DNA from: Proales similis
Taxonomy: Eukaryota > Rotifera > Eurotatoria > Ploima > Proalidae
Assembly (NCBI GenBank): GCA_019059635.1
Contig: JAGVRJ010000007.1
Coordinates: 62,001 to 126,000 of the forward strand
DNA length: 64,000 nucleotides
Reading direction: 5' to 3'
Under the pieces are notes generated by a model that was not told where the DNA came from, did not search any database, and saw nothing but the letters and a program-made list of their open reading frames with translations. This document shows positions 33,529 through 45,000 of the stretch, one piece after another. Position 1 is the first letter of the stretch. Each line of letters starts with the position of its first letter. The position numbers were made by a program, and so were the translations under genes.

Positions 33529-36500
33529 GCCGCTGTTTGAACTGGCCCTTTCTAAAAAAACAATGGAAGGCGACGCATCAGATTTAGTTGAATGTTTACT
33601 ATGAACGTCAAAAGCAGCCTGAATGCTTGCGAACTGAGCACATAGAGCCGCAGATCGCATTTTAGAATACTTAACACCGTTTGGAGGCCGAACAAAGCGG
33701 ACGGTGTGCAAATAAGCAAACAGAGGCCGATCAGATGAGTGTGAGTGTGAATTGAATGATTTATATTCAAGACTTTGACCGCAAATCGTTCGGGGAGCGG
33801 CCCAGTCGAATTAGAAGAGCCGGAGCGGAGACGATGGAAGCGGGCACGATGATTATGGCGCTGTTTTGATAGTTCAAAACTAGCGCACGCTCTCGCCAAC
33901 TGACAAACATTGAATGTAAAGATCGCTGCCGGCCACTGCCTATCGCTTGGGTCGGACGGTCGAGCGAGCGACAATAATCGATGTGTGCATTGGCAAATAG
34001 ATTGAAGAGATGGCGAGCGAGAGAGGACGCAAATGAATGATAGCTAGGCGCAGGCCATTAATTTTGGCCACTGAGAGTGGGAGGCGGGCGGAGCTGATGA
34101 GGCCATTGGGACGAGACCATTGGCCAAAATTACTGATCGCTTCGACGTCTTAGACTCGTCGGCAGGCCGTCAAATGCAGCCAATATTGCGAATATAATAT
34201 TGAAAGTCATGCGCGCTCAATTCGACGCCAAAGTGGCCGATCGAGGTGTCGAGCGTTGCCTATTCGAAATTAATTACCTGGATGGACGGAGTGAATGGAC
34301 TATGGAGAAGAGGGTAGAGTCGAGGCCCTTTTTAATAAGACATTACGAAACGCCCAAGCAGCCTATTTGAATAGCTCGGGCGCTACTAACCATGCCAATG
34401 AAAGGGCCGGCAGACGCAAGCAATGCGCCCGCCAGCCAAATGGAAGCAATTAATTCCGTATTAAATGAAACCTGGTTTAAGCTGCCTGACTGGCTTCTTG
34501 CTCACGCGCTCGCTAGTTCAATTCGAATGTCTGTTCGAGCATGATAGGCTAGACGGCTGGCCGATTGTGTAACGAGCAATGATGCGGCACTAATCGGCAA
34601 CAGGCACACGATCAGGCATGTCCGACTGAAATGTGCCGGACTGTTTTGTTTTGAGCAAAAACAAACTTTGCGGGACTAAAGAAACAAAGCGAGAGCGCGC
34701 TTGTCCGTCTTTGTCGTTGTTGGCGGTGGCGCAGCGCTGAGATCATCATCGCCTCGAGTGAAATGCGAGAGCAGAGCAACGAGAGTTTGTAAGTGTTCCA
34801 TTTAATAGGCACAATCGCAAACAACAATAGAATTCAATGATGATGATGGCGGCGTTAGTAGCGGCGTCTCGTTCTAATCGTTTGCAAACACTTTCGGGCC
34901 TCTTCTCATTTCGCTCTTGTATTGAATACAAACACATACAAGGAGGGTAGACGCGAGGCACTTGATCAATGCTGGATCGAAGCGTGCCCGCTCAGGCCGT
35001 GCGATTGACGTTTAATGATCATTAATCGTCGCGCAAAAACAAATCTTAATTAAATATAGGACACAAGTATGAAGGGGAGGGGGCTGGACGGTGAGAGGAC
35101 GGGCGCCTGCATGCACGAGGACGATCGCAAACCAACAAGCAGTCGTCCAGCTGGCCACCGTTGCCTGCCGCCAGCCCTAATCCGAGCCTACAAGAGGTCC
35201 TCGAAGAATTGACGCGGCTAGCAACACCTCGGCGACAACTGCTAAGCGGCTTGTTCAACAATCCATTCCTCTCAATTCCCTCAATATCCTCTCTTCTCTC
35301 TCCTTCTCTCTCTCGCATTTTTTTCGATTCGATTAATTAGAACGAATGCCAACTAAACTGAATCCATTCGTTCATCAGTATGCGGCTACACTCGATCAAT
35401 CTCGTATGAGTGATGTCGGCACTGACGCTTTGAGCTACTGCTTTCATCAAATTGACACAAACACTCGTGAATATGAACGTAAACGTCAAACGAAAATGAG
35501 GCTGCGCTCGCTCTTGTGATTTGAATGAATGGCCTATGTGGAAGAAGGAATTGTGCTCGATTGATATAGAGACTCGACGTTCAAATAAGCAGAGGCGGCC
35601 AAGTGAATAAGAGAAAGAGGAGAAGATTCGTGAGACAGTAAAATTCGAACTGACTGTTAATCCTTTTGGTCAAGCGCTCGCTCGGTAGCCACTGCGCTTT
35701 GTTGTTTTTTCTTCTTGCATTAGTCGCGCCTTGCCGAACAGATATGCTTTAACTTGATACCCTGACCAACAAGTGCCTCTTTTTCGACGACTTTTTGTTT
35801 GCGGTGAAATTGAGTAATGGCGCTGTGCCGCGGGCGATCGTTTAGACCACTAAATTGAATAAGTCATTCTTTCCATTCTTTGCACCCCGTTCGCCTTCAC
35901 TCTCACTCTCACACACTATCGCTCCTAAACGGGGCGTGTGTGCGTGTGAGCATTGAAAATGAATAGAAGAGGTTCAGACGTCATAGCTCGCAATAGGAGC
36001 AGGCGTCGTTTAAATATTGATTCATTAGAATCCAGTCTCAATGATTTGAAATTGAGACCCGACGTGAAAACAAAGTTGGAAAAATGAACGATTAAAAGAG
36101 AGAAAGAGAGGAGGCGGCTAAATTAATTCGTCGCTTTCATTCGCACGGCATCATGCCGACCGCCGATTGTTGTTTTTTTGTTTTAAAAGGGCTTACGGCT
36201 GGACTGATTTGGTCAAACAAACCGAATAATGTGGTGTGTTCAGCAGCGTCAGCGGCGTCATTAAGAAAGCAAAACAAAAACAGAAAACGAGAGCAAATGG
36301 CTAAGATTGAAAGAGCGCTTAGGAATGCGGCTCAGTCGCCTTACATAATATCGGGTTACCTGAGAAAGAGAGCGGCCTTAATAGACGAGGAGAACAAGCA
36401 GACTGAATAGAAGGAAGAGTGAGAGATCGCATAGCTATTTAAATGAAACCTAGAAGCTGCATGTTCGTCATTCAAATTCACTCGGCCGCATCCGGTTACG

Positions 36501-37178
36501 TAAGAGAGCCCGTTTTCTTCGGCATCGGTGGTGAGAATGGTGGCCAGGTGCGGTCCTGCGCACCAATCTAATCTGAAATAGAGGCTCAATTTGTTTAAAT
36601 TGCACGGGTCAAGCGGGGCGTGCATAAGCCCGATGCTGACTAGACAGTGCAAAGGAGCCAAGTCAGCTGAGACTCTTTCTCACTCGATGCCTCGCTTTTT
36701 CACTTGCTCTCTTTCTCTCCCTCTCTCTGGGCATTGATTAATGCATTGTAGGTCTCGGCTCTAATACATGGCTATTATGACGATTGATAGTGAAGAAAAT
36801 ATGCCCTGTGAGGCGTCTAATCTAGTTAGGTGAAAATAGATCTTTGCAGGATACTTATCGCGTTGAAAATGATTATTTGGCACAATGTGAGATTACGGAC
36901 TTGTCTGTAATATTCAACAAAGAGAGAAGGGCTAAGAGAAGATGGAATCAGCTTAGAGTAGAATCCAGAGCCTGAAGCAAGCTGCGTCTGAACGAGGTCT
37001 GGCCGTTTGGCGTCAATCAAGGCGATTCAAATACCAAGCCTATCATGTTACGAACACTCAGACAGTGTCTAACCGGCTGTAAATTGTCGAACCTCCGACC
37101 CTTGATCTTTTAAAAGTCGACCGATTTAAGGCGGCCTCGAGCGTCTCACATTTAACTCTTGGCCCGTCTATCTTCTCT
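33529..37178. other. Large intergenic region upstream of netrin
   Basis: About 3.6 kb, the longest non-coding stretch in the window. It should hold the netrin 5' leader; a TTTTTTTAG acceptor just upstream of the start codon suggests a 5' UTR intron. It also holds the netrin promoter. Scattered short purine- or pyrimidine-rich runs (for example CTCTCTC near 35290 and 36710) are visible. The frames at 35046-35318 and 36153-36410 show no domain and are not called. Confidence 0.6.
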
Positions 37179-37736
37179 ATGAGGCTGCTCTGCTTGCAAA
37201 TATTTTCATACTCGACCAAGCGCATCAATAGCATTCGGCGCAAATTTACGGCTATTCGTTGGTCCGAATCAGCTCTAAGACTGAGCAGTGTGCTGGCCGC
37301 AAGCAGTTTGACAGCCGGAGCTGATCTGATCGCTCAGCAAATCGACCCGCCGTTCAAACTTGATTTGAAACGCTCGACACAGATGGCCGTGGCTGGTTTA
37401 TCCACCGGAGTGTTTACCAATCTCTGGTTCGAAAATGTCGAAAAACTGTTTCCACTCAGCACCTTACGCTCTGTGCTTCTAAAGACATGTCTCACTCAGA
37501 TTCTATACGCTCCGTTGGCTGTTCTGATTTTCTTGGCCACAATGAAACTGGTCGGTGCAGAGCCGGGCGACCGATGGTGGCTAAAAGCCGAGCAGATTCT
37601 TCGCGCCGAGCTAATCACATGGACACCTTTCTATATTTTAAACTTCTACTTTATACCTACAAGGTTTAGGCCGCTATTTGATCACTTGGTCTCTTTTTGC
37701 TTTGAAATATTCAACTCTTACGTTTTCTTTAAATGA
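37179..37736 (+). CDS. MPV17/PMP22-family inner-membrane protein
   Basis: An intronless 185-residue protein. The N-terminus is basic and Ser-rich, as in mitochondrial targeting peptides. Then come SSLTAGADLIAQQI, four hydrophobic segments, and the C-terminal family signature in the form TWTPFYILNFYFIPTRFRPL, followed by a last helix. The family includes MPV17, MPV17L, MPV17L2 and PXMP2, which are channel-like or assembly proteins of mitochondria and peroxisomes. Overall length and the basic leader fit the mitochondrial members, possibly MPV17L2, but I cannot separate these by eye. The gene converges with the calpain gene. Confidence 0.82.
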   Translation: MRLLCLQIFSYSTKRINSIRRKFTAIRWSESALRLSSVLAASSLTAGADLIAQQIDPPFKLDLKRSTQMAVAGLSTGVFTNLWFENVEKLFPLSTLRSVLLKTCLTQILYAPLAVLIFLATMKLVGAEPGDRWWLKAEQILRAELITWTPFYILNFYFIPTRFRPLFDHLVSFCFEIFNSYVFFK

Positions 37737-37940
37737 AAGCAACAAGAAAAGAAAAGCTTATTTGCATGCTTGTCAACCCGATGGCAGATTAGCCACGCTA
37801 TTTAATCGCCTAATTTAAGAGTGCGTGTGCACGACCGTGTTGGTGCGTGTGTTGGACGCGAATGATCAGCGCGATAGAGCACGCACGTTTATAATTTTTA
37901 TTTTAATGAAATAAAAATGATTCGAATCCTAAAGCGATTT
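37737..37940. other. Convergent 3' ends of MPV17-like gene and calpain
   Basis: About 200 bp between two stop codons. AATAAA-like sequence occurs near 37908-37915 on the plus strand, and TTTATT on the other strand at 37893-37904 would serve the calpain. Nothing else is seen. Confidence 0.4.
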
Positions 37941-40900
37941 CTAGCTCGGGTTGCAGCTGATGACCGGCCGATTCGGCTTAGCCGTAACCACCTCAGGCTC
38001 CTCTTCGTCGCTGTCTGCATATTGGCCTGCAAGACTTATGCTCAAACTCTTTTGGATTTGAGGTCGTCGCTTGCACTCCAAATCACCGGCCAGACTCATT
38101 AAATTCCTCACTGCTCTCATCGCCGTTGCCTCTGTTTCGTCTGGATCAATCCGTTTCTCTAGCTCGATGGGCAATTCTTGCTATTAGGCAATATTGTTCA
38201 TTTCTTCTATTCATAAAAGCTAAATAGATTGTCACCTCAAAGTCGCCGTACTCAATTGTTCTTTTTGAGAAAATTGGAAAATTTGAAGCCACATTTGAAG
38301 TTGAAAAAACGCCGCTTACCGACAAGCGCTTAAGTATTTTCAAGTAAATTTCAGAAAAGAGTCAGACATGAGACGAATGTCTATTTACTCCGGATTGAGT
38401 GGTTTCTCGGTGAAGACTCGAATAAGAAAGGTTCCTTCCACATTTGCGTCGTAGCAAGACGGAATGATCACATAACTGCCCGGCTTTAAGGCAAAGCGTC
38501 CTGAAACTTCTCGCTGTTGGTCAAAATGTTCAATTCACAATGTTCAGCAAAAATAAGTTGTTTTTTCAGAACTCGCCTGGTTAGCGTAGCTACCACTTGA
38601 CCCAATTCGCTCCAAAGCAGAGGCAGGAATTTTCAGGCCTGCGGGCACATGATCTTCAAACACTTTGTCATCTCTCACTCTGAACAAGCGAAATTGAATG
38701 TACTCCTCGGCTTTTTGAATGGCTCGCTCGGTTCGCTTCATCCGAGTGTCCTTTTGCAGCAAAGCAATTATTGTCCAGCAGTGGTCGGAAATTACATCGC
38801 TTCGATCGATTTTAAATGTTATTTGCGGATTTGAATAAAATTCAGCTTTTCAATCAAATTGAGGAAAACTTTTGCCGGAAAAATTTTGACAAGTTTGTTT
38901 AAGCTACCCAAACTGTCTTTGCCACAGCCTCCGGCCGACTTTCCGGCGATCCACTCGCCATGAAAAAATTCGCCCTGCCAGAGAGAAAAAATGTTCTGAA
39001 AAGCAGATTAACATCTTTAGTCCGTTTAAACTGTTGAACTCCGGGCTTACAGTCAGAGAACGAGCATTGAACCAGTCGTCATATGAGTAGTTGTAGATGA
39101 TCTCCGGAGTTAAATTGCAGATTTGACAAGTGTCAAAAGAACGAATCCAGTCCGGATAAGACATCCTAACATTTTGCAACATTTTAAGTTAAAGCATCGA
39201 AAAGTATGAGTCGTCTGAGTTGTTCTACCAGAATTCTCCGTCCACGTCGTGTCTTACGTGCAGCATCTCTTTAACTTCTTCATCAACATAATCCCAAATC
39301 TCGTCTCTTTCAGTGGCTCATATCGTCAGTGAATAAGAATGAGTAAGTGCGCCAAATTAGCAGCTACCTGTCAGACCAGGCGCCTTTCCATTCAACTTCA
39401 TTTCCCCATGGATTGTATATTCGCACAATCTGGTGTTGCTGGTCGCCAATTTGAACTTGAGCTATTTGTGTAATCATGTAAGCATGTCCAGCCACAAGTC
39501 CGTTCGGCAGTCGAGCCTCTTTGACATCAGTCGGCTGCACGTTTTTGGAAAAAGTTTTTTTTTTTTAAATGAAGTGAATTGAACAAATTTTGTTGGCGAC
39601 TCTTACCTCGATATGACAGCCTATGACCGACTGTTTCTTGTTGGCAAGCACCAAAATGCTCCAGAATGTGTGATGATTGAGCACGACTCGATCTGTAGAC
39701 TTGGGCACACGCTTGCTCAACAGCGACTGTCTCAAGCTCTTTAAACTAAACGTCTCAGCAATGCCACCCGACATGTCAATGACCGCATCCGTAGTATGGC
39801 CGCCTTCCATGGCTTCGTATGATCCGCAGACCTTTGCGTACGCCTTTTCCAACAGCGCGCACCAGAACTCGTTCGGATTGTCTCTGTTCTTTGAGAATAA
39901 AAGCCGATTGAATTGATCCACTGGCAGGTAGTCATCAATGACCACTTCTTTCCACGTGCCGTTCAACCAGAATCGAAAGTAAAACGCGCCTGGACAGCAT
40001 CTGTCCAAATGAGACTCATCGGAACAAAAGAGAGCAAAATCCAATTACCGGTGTAGTTCTCATCGGCGAATGTATTGTCGAACGGAACTACTCTTTGAAA
40101 AAGATTGAAGTTCTGCAATATACCTGTGGCAGCAGAAATGAACCAGCAATTCCCTGACAGGTGGTCAGCAATTAAGAAAGAGACCGTTGCCAAAGGCTTA
40201 AACAAAATAACCTAGTGAGCCTTGGTCAAGATCGGTGGTGTGGAAGAAGCGTCGATAATTGTAACGATTTATAGTTGAAGGCTCGAGACGTCCGTTTAAA
40301 TCGTTATCATCAAGAGCAAACTGAGCATCTTCGCACAAGTCCTGTGAAGAGCGGATCTCAGCTGGTAAGCGAATCTCAATTGGATTGAACGGGGCATTAC
40401 TTTTGCTCGAACCCATCTGATGCGGATTCGGTTGGCAGAAGTCAGATATTGACCGAATTCGCGCGTGTAAAATATTGAACTGTTTACAGGCGGGAAGCTC
40501 GAGTCAACAAAACGATCGCCATTGGAGTGCTCCTGTCTGATTGCACAGATGTCTTGGCTTGAATCGTATTTCTCAATTCTCGTGTTCTATCACAAATGAG
40601 GAGAATTGTTGTGCAAAGCGGTCAATTAGTCACTAACCGTCACAACTCGGTTGAATGCCGCTCTCAACTTGCTTTGAAAGGCTATCAATTGCCTCACCAA
40701 CTGAGACGATTGATTATTTTGCTTTAAAAGATTCTTTAAAGCGCTGCGTAGGATTGAGCGAAGTGCCAGATTCTCTTCCTCGTGTTCAATCAGCTGTTCC
40801 AACTCTTCTGGATTGCTGGCGAGCTCTTCGCTCATCTCAAGCGGCTCATCCTCTTGCAAGTTCAACTCTGGCCAGCTTGAATCAAAGCGAAATATCAACT

Positions 40901-41465
40901 TTGACAATACACCACTTTTAGAAGCCATATCTGCACTTGTTCATTACTAAATGACATTAGAAGGCAAACACCGATACCGTCTTTATACTCATCAACATGG
41001 CCGTAGCCACCGCCACCACCTTGATCATCGTCACCATGATCATCAGATATGGCCCACAATTAAGATAAGAGGTAAGCGGGCGTTTGGTAATAATCGTAAT
41101 GTGTTTATTCAAGGAAAGCTCTTATTCACGATTTATTCTTGCCATTCGACAAGAGTTTAGAGTAAAACGCACACTTGACTCTTGGGCGATTCTTGATTCG
41201 GCCTCTGGCTATCGGAGCCAGTGGCTTGCTGCGATGAAGTGGTAGGCCGCGGACGAAAGTAGGATTGGTAGCTACTCCTGTTCTGCAAATAGAATCTCAA
41301 TGCTGGATCTTCGAAGCGTTCAAGTTCGGCTTGAATCGAGTCGCCAATTGAGCTTGATCGGGAAGAAACGCTCACCATTAATGATTTTTGTGTCTCTTTA
41401 CCGCTTTCTATCTGCTCAGTAGTGGAAAAATATTCAATGTTGCCATAACGACCACGGGCGAACAT
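37941..41465 (-). CDS. Calpain, cysteine protease without EF hands, Gly-rich N-terminus
   Basis: A multi-exon calcium-dependent cysteine protease. The catalytic triad is complete: Cys in SLG/NCWF (codon 40147-40149), His in GHAYMIT (39484-39486) and Asn in YNPWGNEVEW (39412-39414). Typical lead-in sequences are present (GDRFVDSSFPP, IEIRLPAEI, TTDLDQGSLG), as are EFWCALLEKAYAKVCGSYEAMEGG and GIAETFSLK. A C2-like domain III follows (QICNLTPEIIY, GEWIAGKSAGGC). The C-terminus, about 80 residues, is acidic, with no penta-EF hand. Upstream of the core, an exon with a GGGGGYGHVDEYKDD segment splices in phase to MASKSG at 40928. The most 5' exon (41157-41465) joins it only through a weak donor, so the start may instead be nearer 41000. 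The Gly-rich leader recalls nematode CLP-1-type calpains. Confidence 0.85.
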
Positions 41466-42028
41466 TAATTAATTTTAAATGATAGCCTCGCCAGCTGAGC
41501 ATTATGAAGAATCTCACATGGAACGAATCAGGCTCTCATCTTCAAAATAAAACAAGTGGTAGCTGAAAGTCTTACTAGGCGGCTAGAAATCAAGTTTAAT
41601 TTTAATAAGCTTTAAAACGCATTTACTTGAATTGAATGATAATTTGAAACTTTGGGAGCATTTCGGTACGAAGCAGAGGTCCATCTTGGTAGGAACCAAA
41701 AAGGCAAAGCGAATCAAGGTCAATTTGATTCAATTTGGAAGCAATTAGCTGCCTGATGATGGATACTGATGAATGGGATGTATTGTGGTTTCAAAGTGCT
41801 CAATAAAGACAAATAAGATGGCGCGAATGGCTTTGATTTGTTGCCCATGTGCAGGCCACGAGTGAGAGCAAAAGAAGCCAGTCAAAATAGCTTGCGATCT
41901 CTTTTTATCATCGTGCGCTGAATTGTGCGGGATAGAAGAAATAATTGTTAAACGAGTGTTAAACACTGAGTAACCTAGAGTCAGGCAAATACAATAAGCA
42001 AACAAAAAAGACAGTCGGACCAGTGAAA
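41466..42028. other. Region between calpain and RRP12 with unassigned minus-strand frames
   Basis: 563 bp between two divergent genes. On the minus strand several protein-like segments occur, such as IRQLIASKLNQIDLDSLCLF and DGPLLRTEMLPKFQIIIQF near 41650-41760, and SKTFSYHLFYFEDESLIRS near 41510-41580. I could not join them in phase or recognise a family. They may be 5' exons of calpain, a small separate gene, or chance. Confidence 0.3.
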
Positions 42029-45000
42029 ATGGCTAAAGGAAAGCGTTGGGCCAAAGGCCAGAGCAGTAGCTCTATTCCAAAAACTCGCAAATTTCGAGAC
42101 ATGGCTAAGAACAAGATGTTCTCTTTCGGTTCTTGGGACAATTCCAAACGTAAACTTCGCCAATGCGACAATTTCGCCACATCTAAAGGCTAATGAAACG
42201 CTTATTAAAGACAGCTCTCAGTTGACCGAAAAAGCACTCGCCCAGTTGGACTCGGCAACCATTTCCAACGGTGCGATGGACACCAAGAGCATGATGTCGG
42301 ATGACACCAACAACACATTTCGATCTTGGGCGTCGAACTGGAGCGACTGCACCAATGCCACTTTTAATCGAGTTCACAAGTTCTGGAAGTCTAATTCGAG
42401 TCTTCACAAAGAGGTATCTAGCCCGCAGCAGTCGCAAGACAGAGCAGAACTGAACATATTCTCATCAAAGATTCTGGCAGTCTTGGCTGCAGTCACCGAA
42501 GTAATCAAGGAAAACGACGGCAAGGAGACTGAGACCGAATACTTCGCTGCTCTCGTAATTCGTCCAAGTCTATTCGATCCTCTTCAGACTTCTCAAACGA
42601 TTCCGTTCGATTAGATCACCGGACTTGACTCACTTGATGACAACGAAGAGTCTACAGCTGCTTTTCTCTACTTGATTGCGTTGGCAATTAAAAAGTAAAA
42701 ACCTCGCTTGTGTTTGGAGACGAATTTCTAAAATCGCCGCTCAAAGAGTTCCTCAAACGGTACTAAAAGCCAAGTACAGCGATCTGCTCAAGTCTTTGAT
42801 GAGACCAATGCTGAAATACGGTGATGAGGCGAAGAGTGTCACTTTGGTCAAATCGGTGATTCATCAAACACTTTGAAACCTCTCTGAACGAGTTAAGAAC
42901 GAGCAATACCAAAAGGGTTTGATGTGTTTGAGCTGGCTGCTAAAGAACCAGGAGGTGCCGGTGTGGACCGGCAACGAAGCAACAAACAAAGCTTTTGAGC
43001 ACATTCTTGCCTACATGACGCACGAGAAGCCAAAAGTGAGTTGAACTTGTCCATCTCTCTTTCTTGTCCATCTCAAGACACTTGGATGTAAAGGTTAGAA
43101 AATGTGGACACGAGGCAGTGAGGCTGATTCTCAACAGCTGTTCTTCAAATGATCCAAATGCAGTTTTGTACAATCACGTGTCGAACAAAACAGCCGACTA
43201 CTGTTTGCGAATGATGCGTCGAGAAGAAGAAAAGCCAACGACTGAAGCAAAAGACGCAAGCAGTGGCAAAGAAACTCAAGCGAAGCTAGGCAGACAGAAT
43301 CGCGTCCTTTACACGTTGACTCTGGTGCGAAACGTAATTCACCATTTCAAGAGCAGCAAACTCAAGTCAATTATTGAGTGTCTTCTCAGCCTGATGATGC
43401 TCAACGATATTGTGAGTTTTCAATTCTTTCGTCTCTTCTCTCAGTGCCAAGTCAGCAACTCGCTTTTTTCACAGATCGTCACCTCTCACTGCTTTCAGGC
43501 TATTTTCAATCTGTTCTCATCTGAATTCAACAATCTGAACGGAGAATTCAACGCCCAGCTCTTGAACGTGAGTCAAATTTCTTTTCGTTCTTGTTTGTCA
43601 AGTAAAGAGACTATTTGCTAAATCGTGCGAATATTAGGCTCTGTTCGATTTCCAGCCCAACGCCAATGACCCGCAGCAAACGATCGCTTGGTTGGCTGTG
43701 GTCGAGGCAGGCATCAAGTCGCTGAACCGACTCGACAAACGACTCTGTGTTGCTCATTTGCCTCACATATTTGAATCGTTCGCTCAAGTTTTGAGCAGCT
43801 CACACCACAAAGACGTTCATGTGATGGCAACCAATTCATTGAGCTCAATCATGGAGCAGTGCGTGCAAACCAATATGCAAATGCTTTGCGACGATCTCAA
43901 ACAAAACACGGCCAAGAGCAGTCTGGTTCGTTTCTTTTCTCATATTGAAGCAGGTCTTAGCTACCAGTATCATTCGTCTTGGCTGTTTGTGATGAAACTG
44001 CTGGCCACGGCGTTCACCTGCTTGAAGCACCAAGAGGCGTTTGAAGTTGTTCGCGGCTGCTTAACTTCGCTGGCCAATCTAAGAGACACTGAACAGTTTG
44101 AGTACAAAAAAGAAGCCGACTACGCTATTGGCCAGGCCGTGCAGACGTTCGGGCCTCGTCTCGTGCTCGAGAGCATTGATCTACAAATCAGCGGAGACGA
44201 GACCACGTTTGAGTTCGATCGAAGTTGGCTCTTGCCCGTATTGCGCGACAACATCGAAAAAACCGAACTGGAATATTTCGTTGGCAAGCTCATGCCTCTG
44301 GCCGAGAAGCTTAAAACTCGCGCCCAACAGTTCAAGGCTGCAGGTCGCGCGATTGAATTCAAAATCTACGATAATCTCTACACACAGTTCTGGGCCCTGT
44401 TGCCCGGCTTCTGCAACTTTCCGAGCGACTTTTCGCGCTCATTTGTGATGGTGGCCAAAACGCTCGGCGTCAAATTGGAGAAGGAGCCCGAGCTCAGGGC
44501 GCACATACTCCTTGCCATTCGCACTCTGATAAACAAGAACACAAGCGAAAATGTGGAAATCATGTCACGCTTTGCCAAAAACTACTTACCTATCTTATTC
44601 AACATATACACGACCGAGGTTCGCGTCGACAGCGATCCCATGCGACAAGCTTTATTTGACACGATTAAATGTTATGTACAAGTGGCGGACAAGCAGCTGC
44701 TCAACAACTACTTGAAATTGGCCTTGGACAACTTGGACAAATACTCAAAGCTTCACAAAGAAGGACAGAAAAAAGCTGCAGACGAGCGATCTAATGGCCA
44801 GGAAGAGGGCAAGAGCGGAAGGGTTCGATTTGACTTTAATGCAAAAGCGGCGCCACCTTCCAAATCAGTGGAGGCCGATGTGAATCTGTTTGCGAGAAAC
44901 AGCTTTTTGGATTTGATCGCTGTACTGGTCAAGCACGGCGATGAGAACAATGTGCCAGTTGTGTTCAATTTGGCCATGGCTGGAGTGGAGTCTGCTCAGG

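Noticed and set aside
36153-36410. 85-residue frame upstream of netrin
   Set aside because: Basic, low-complexity sequence with no domain, in non-coding DNA. I would want transcript support before calling it.
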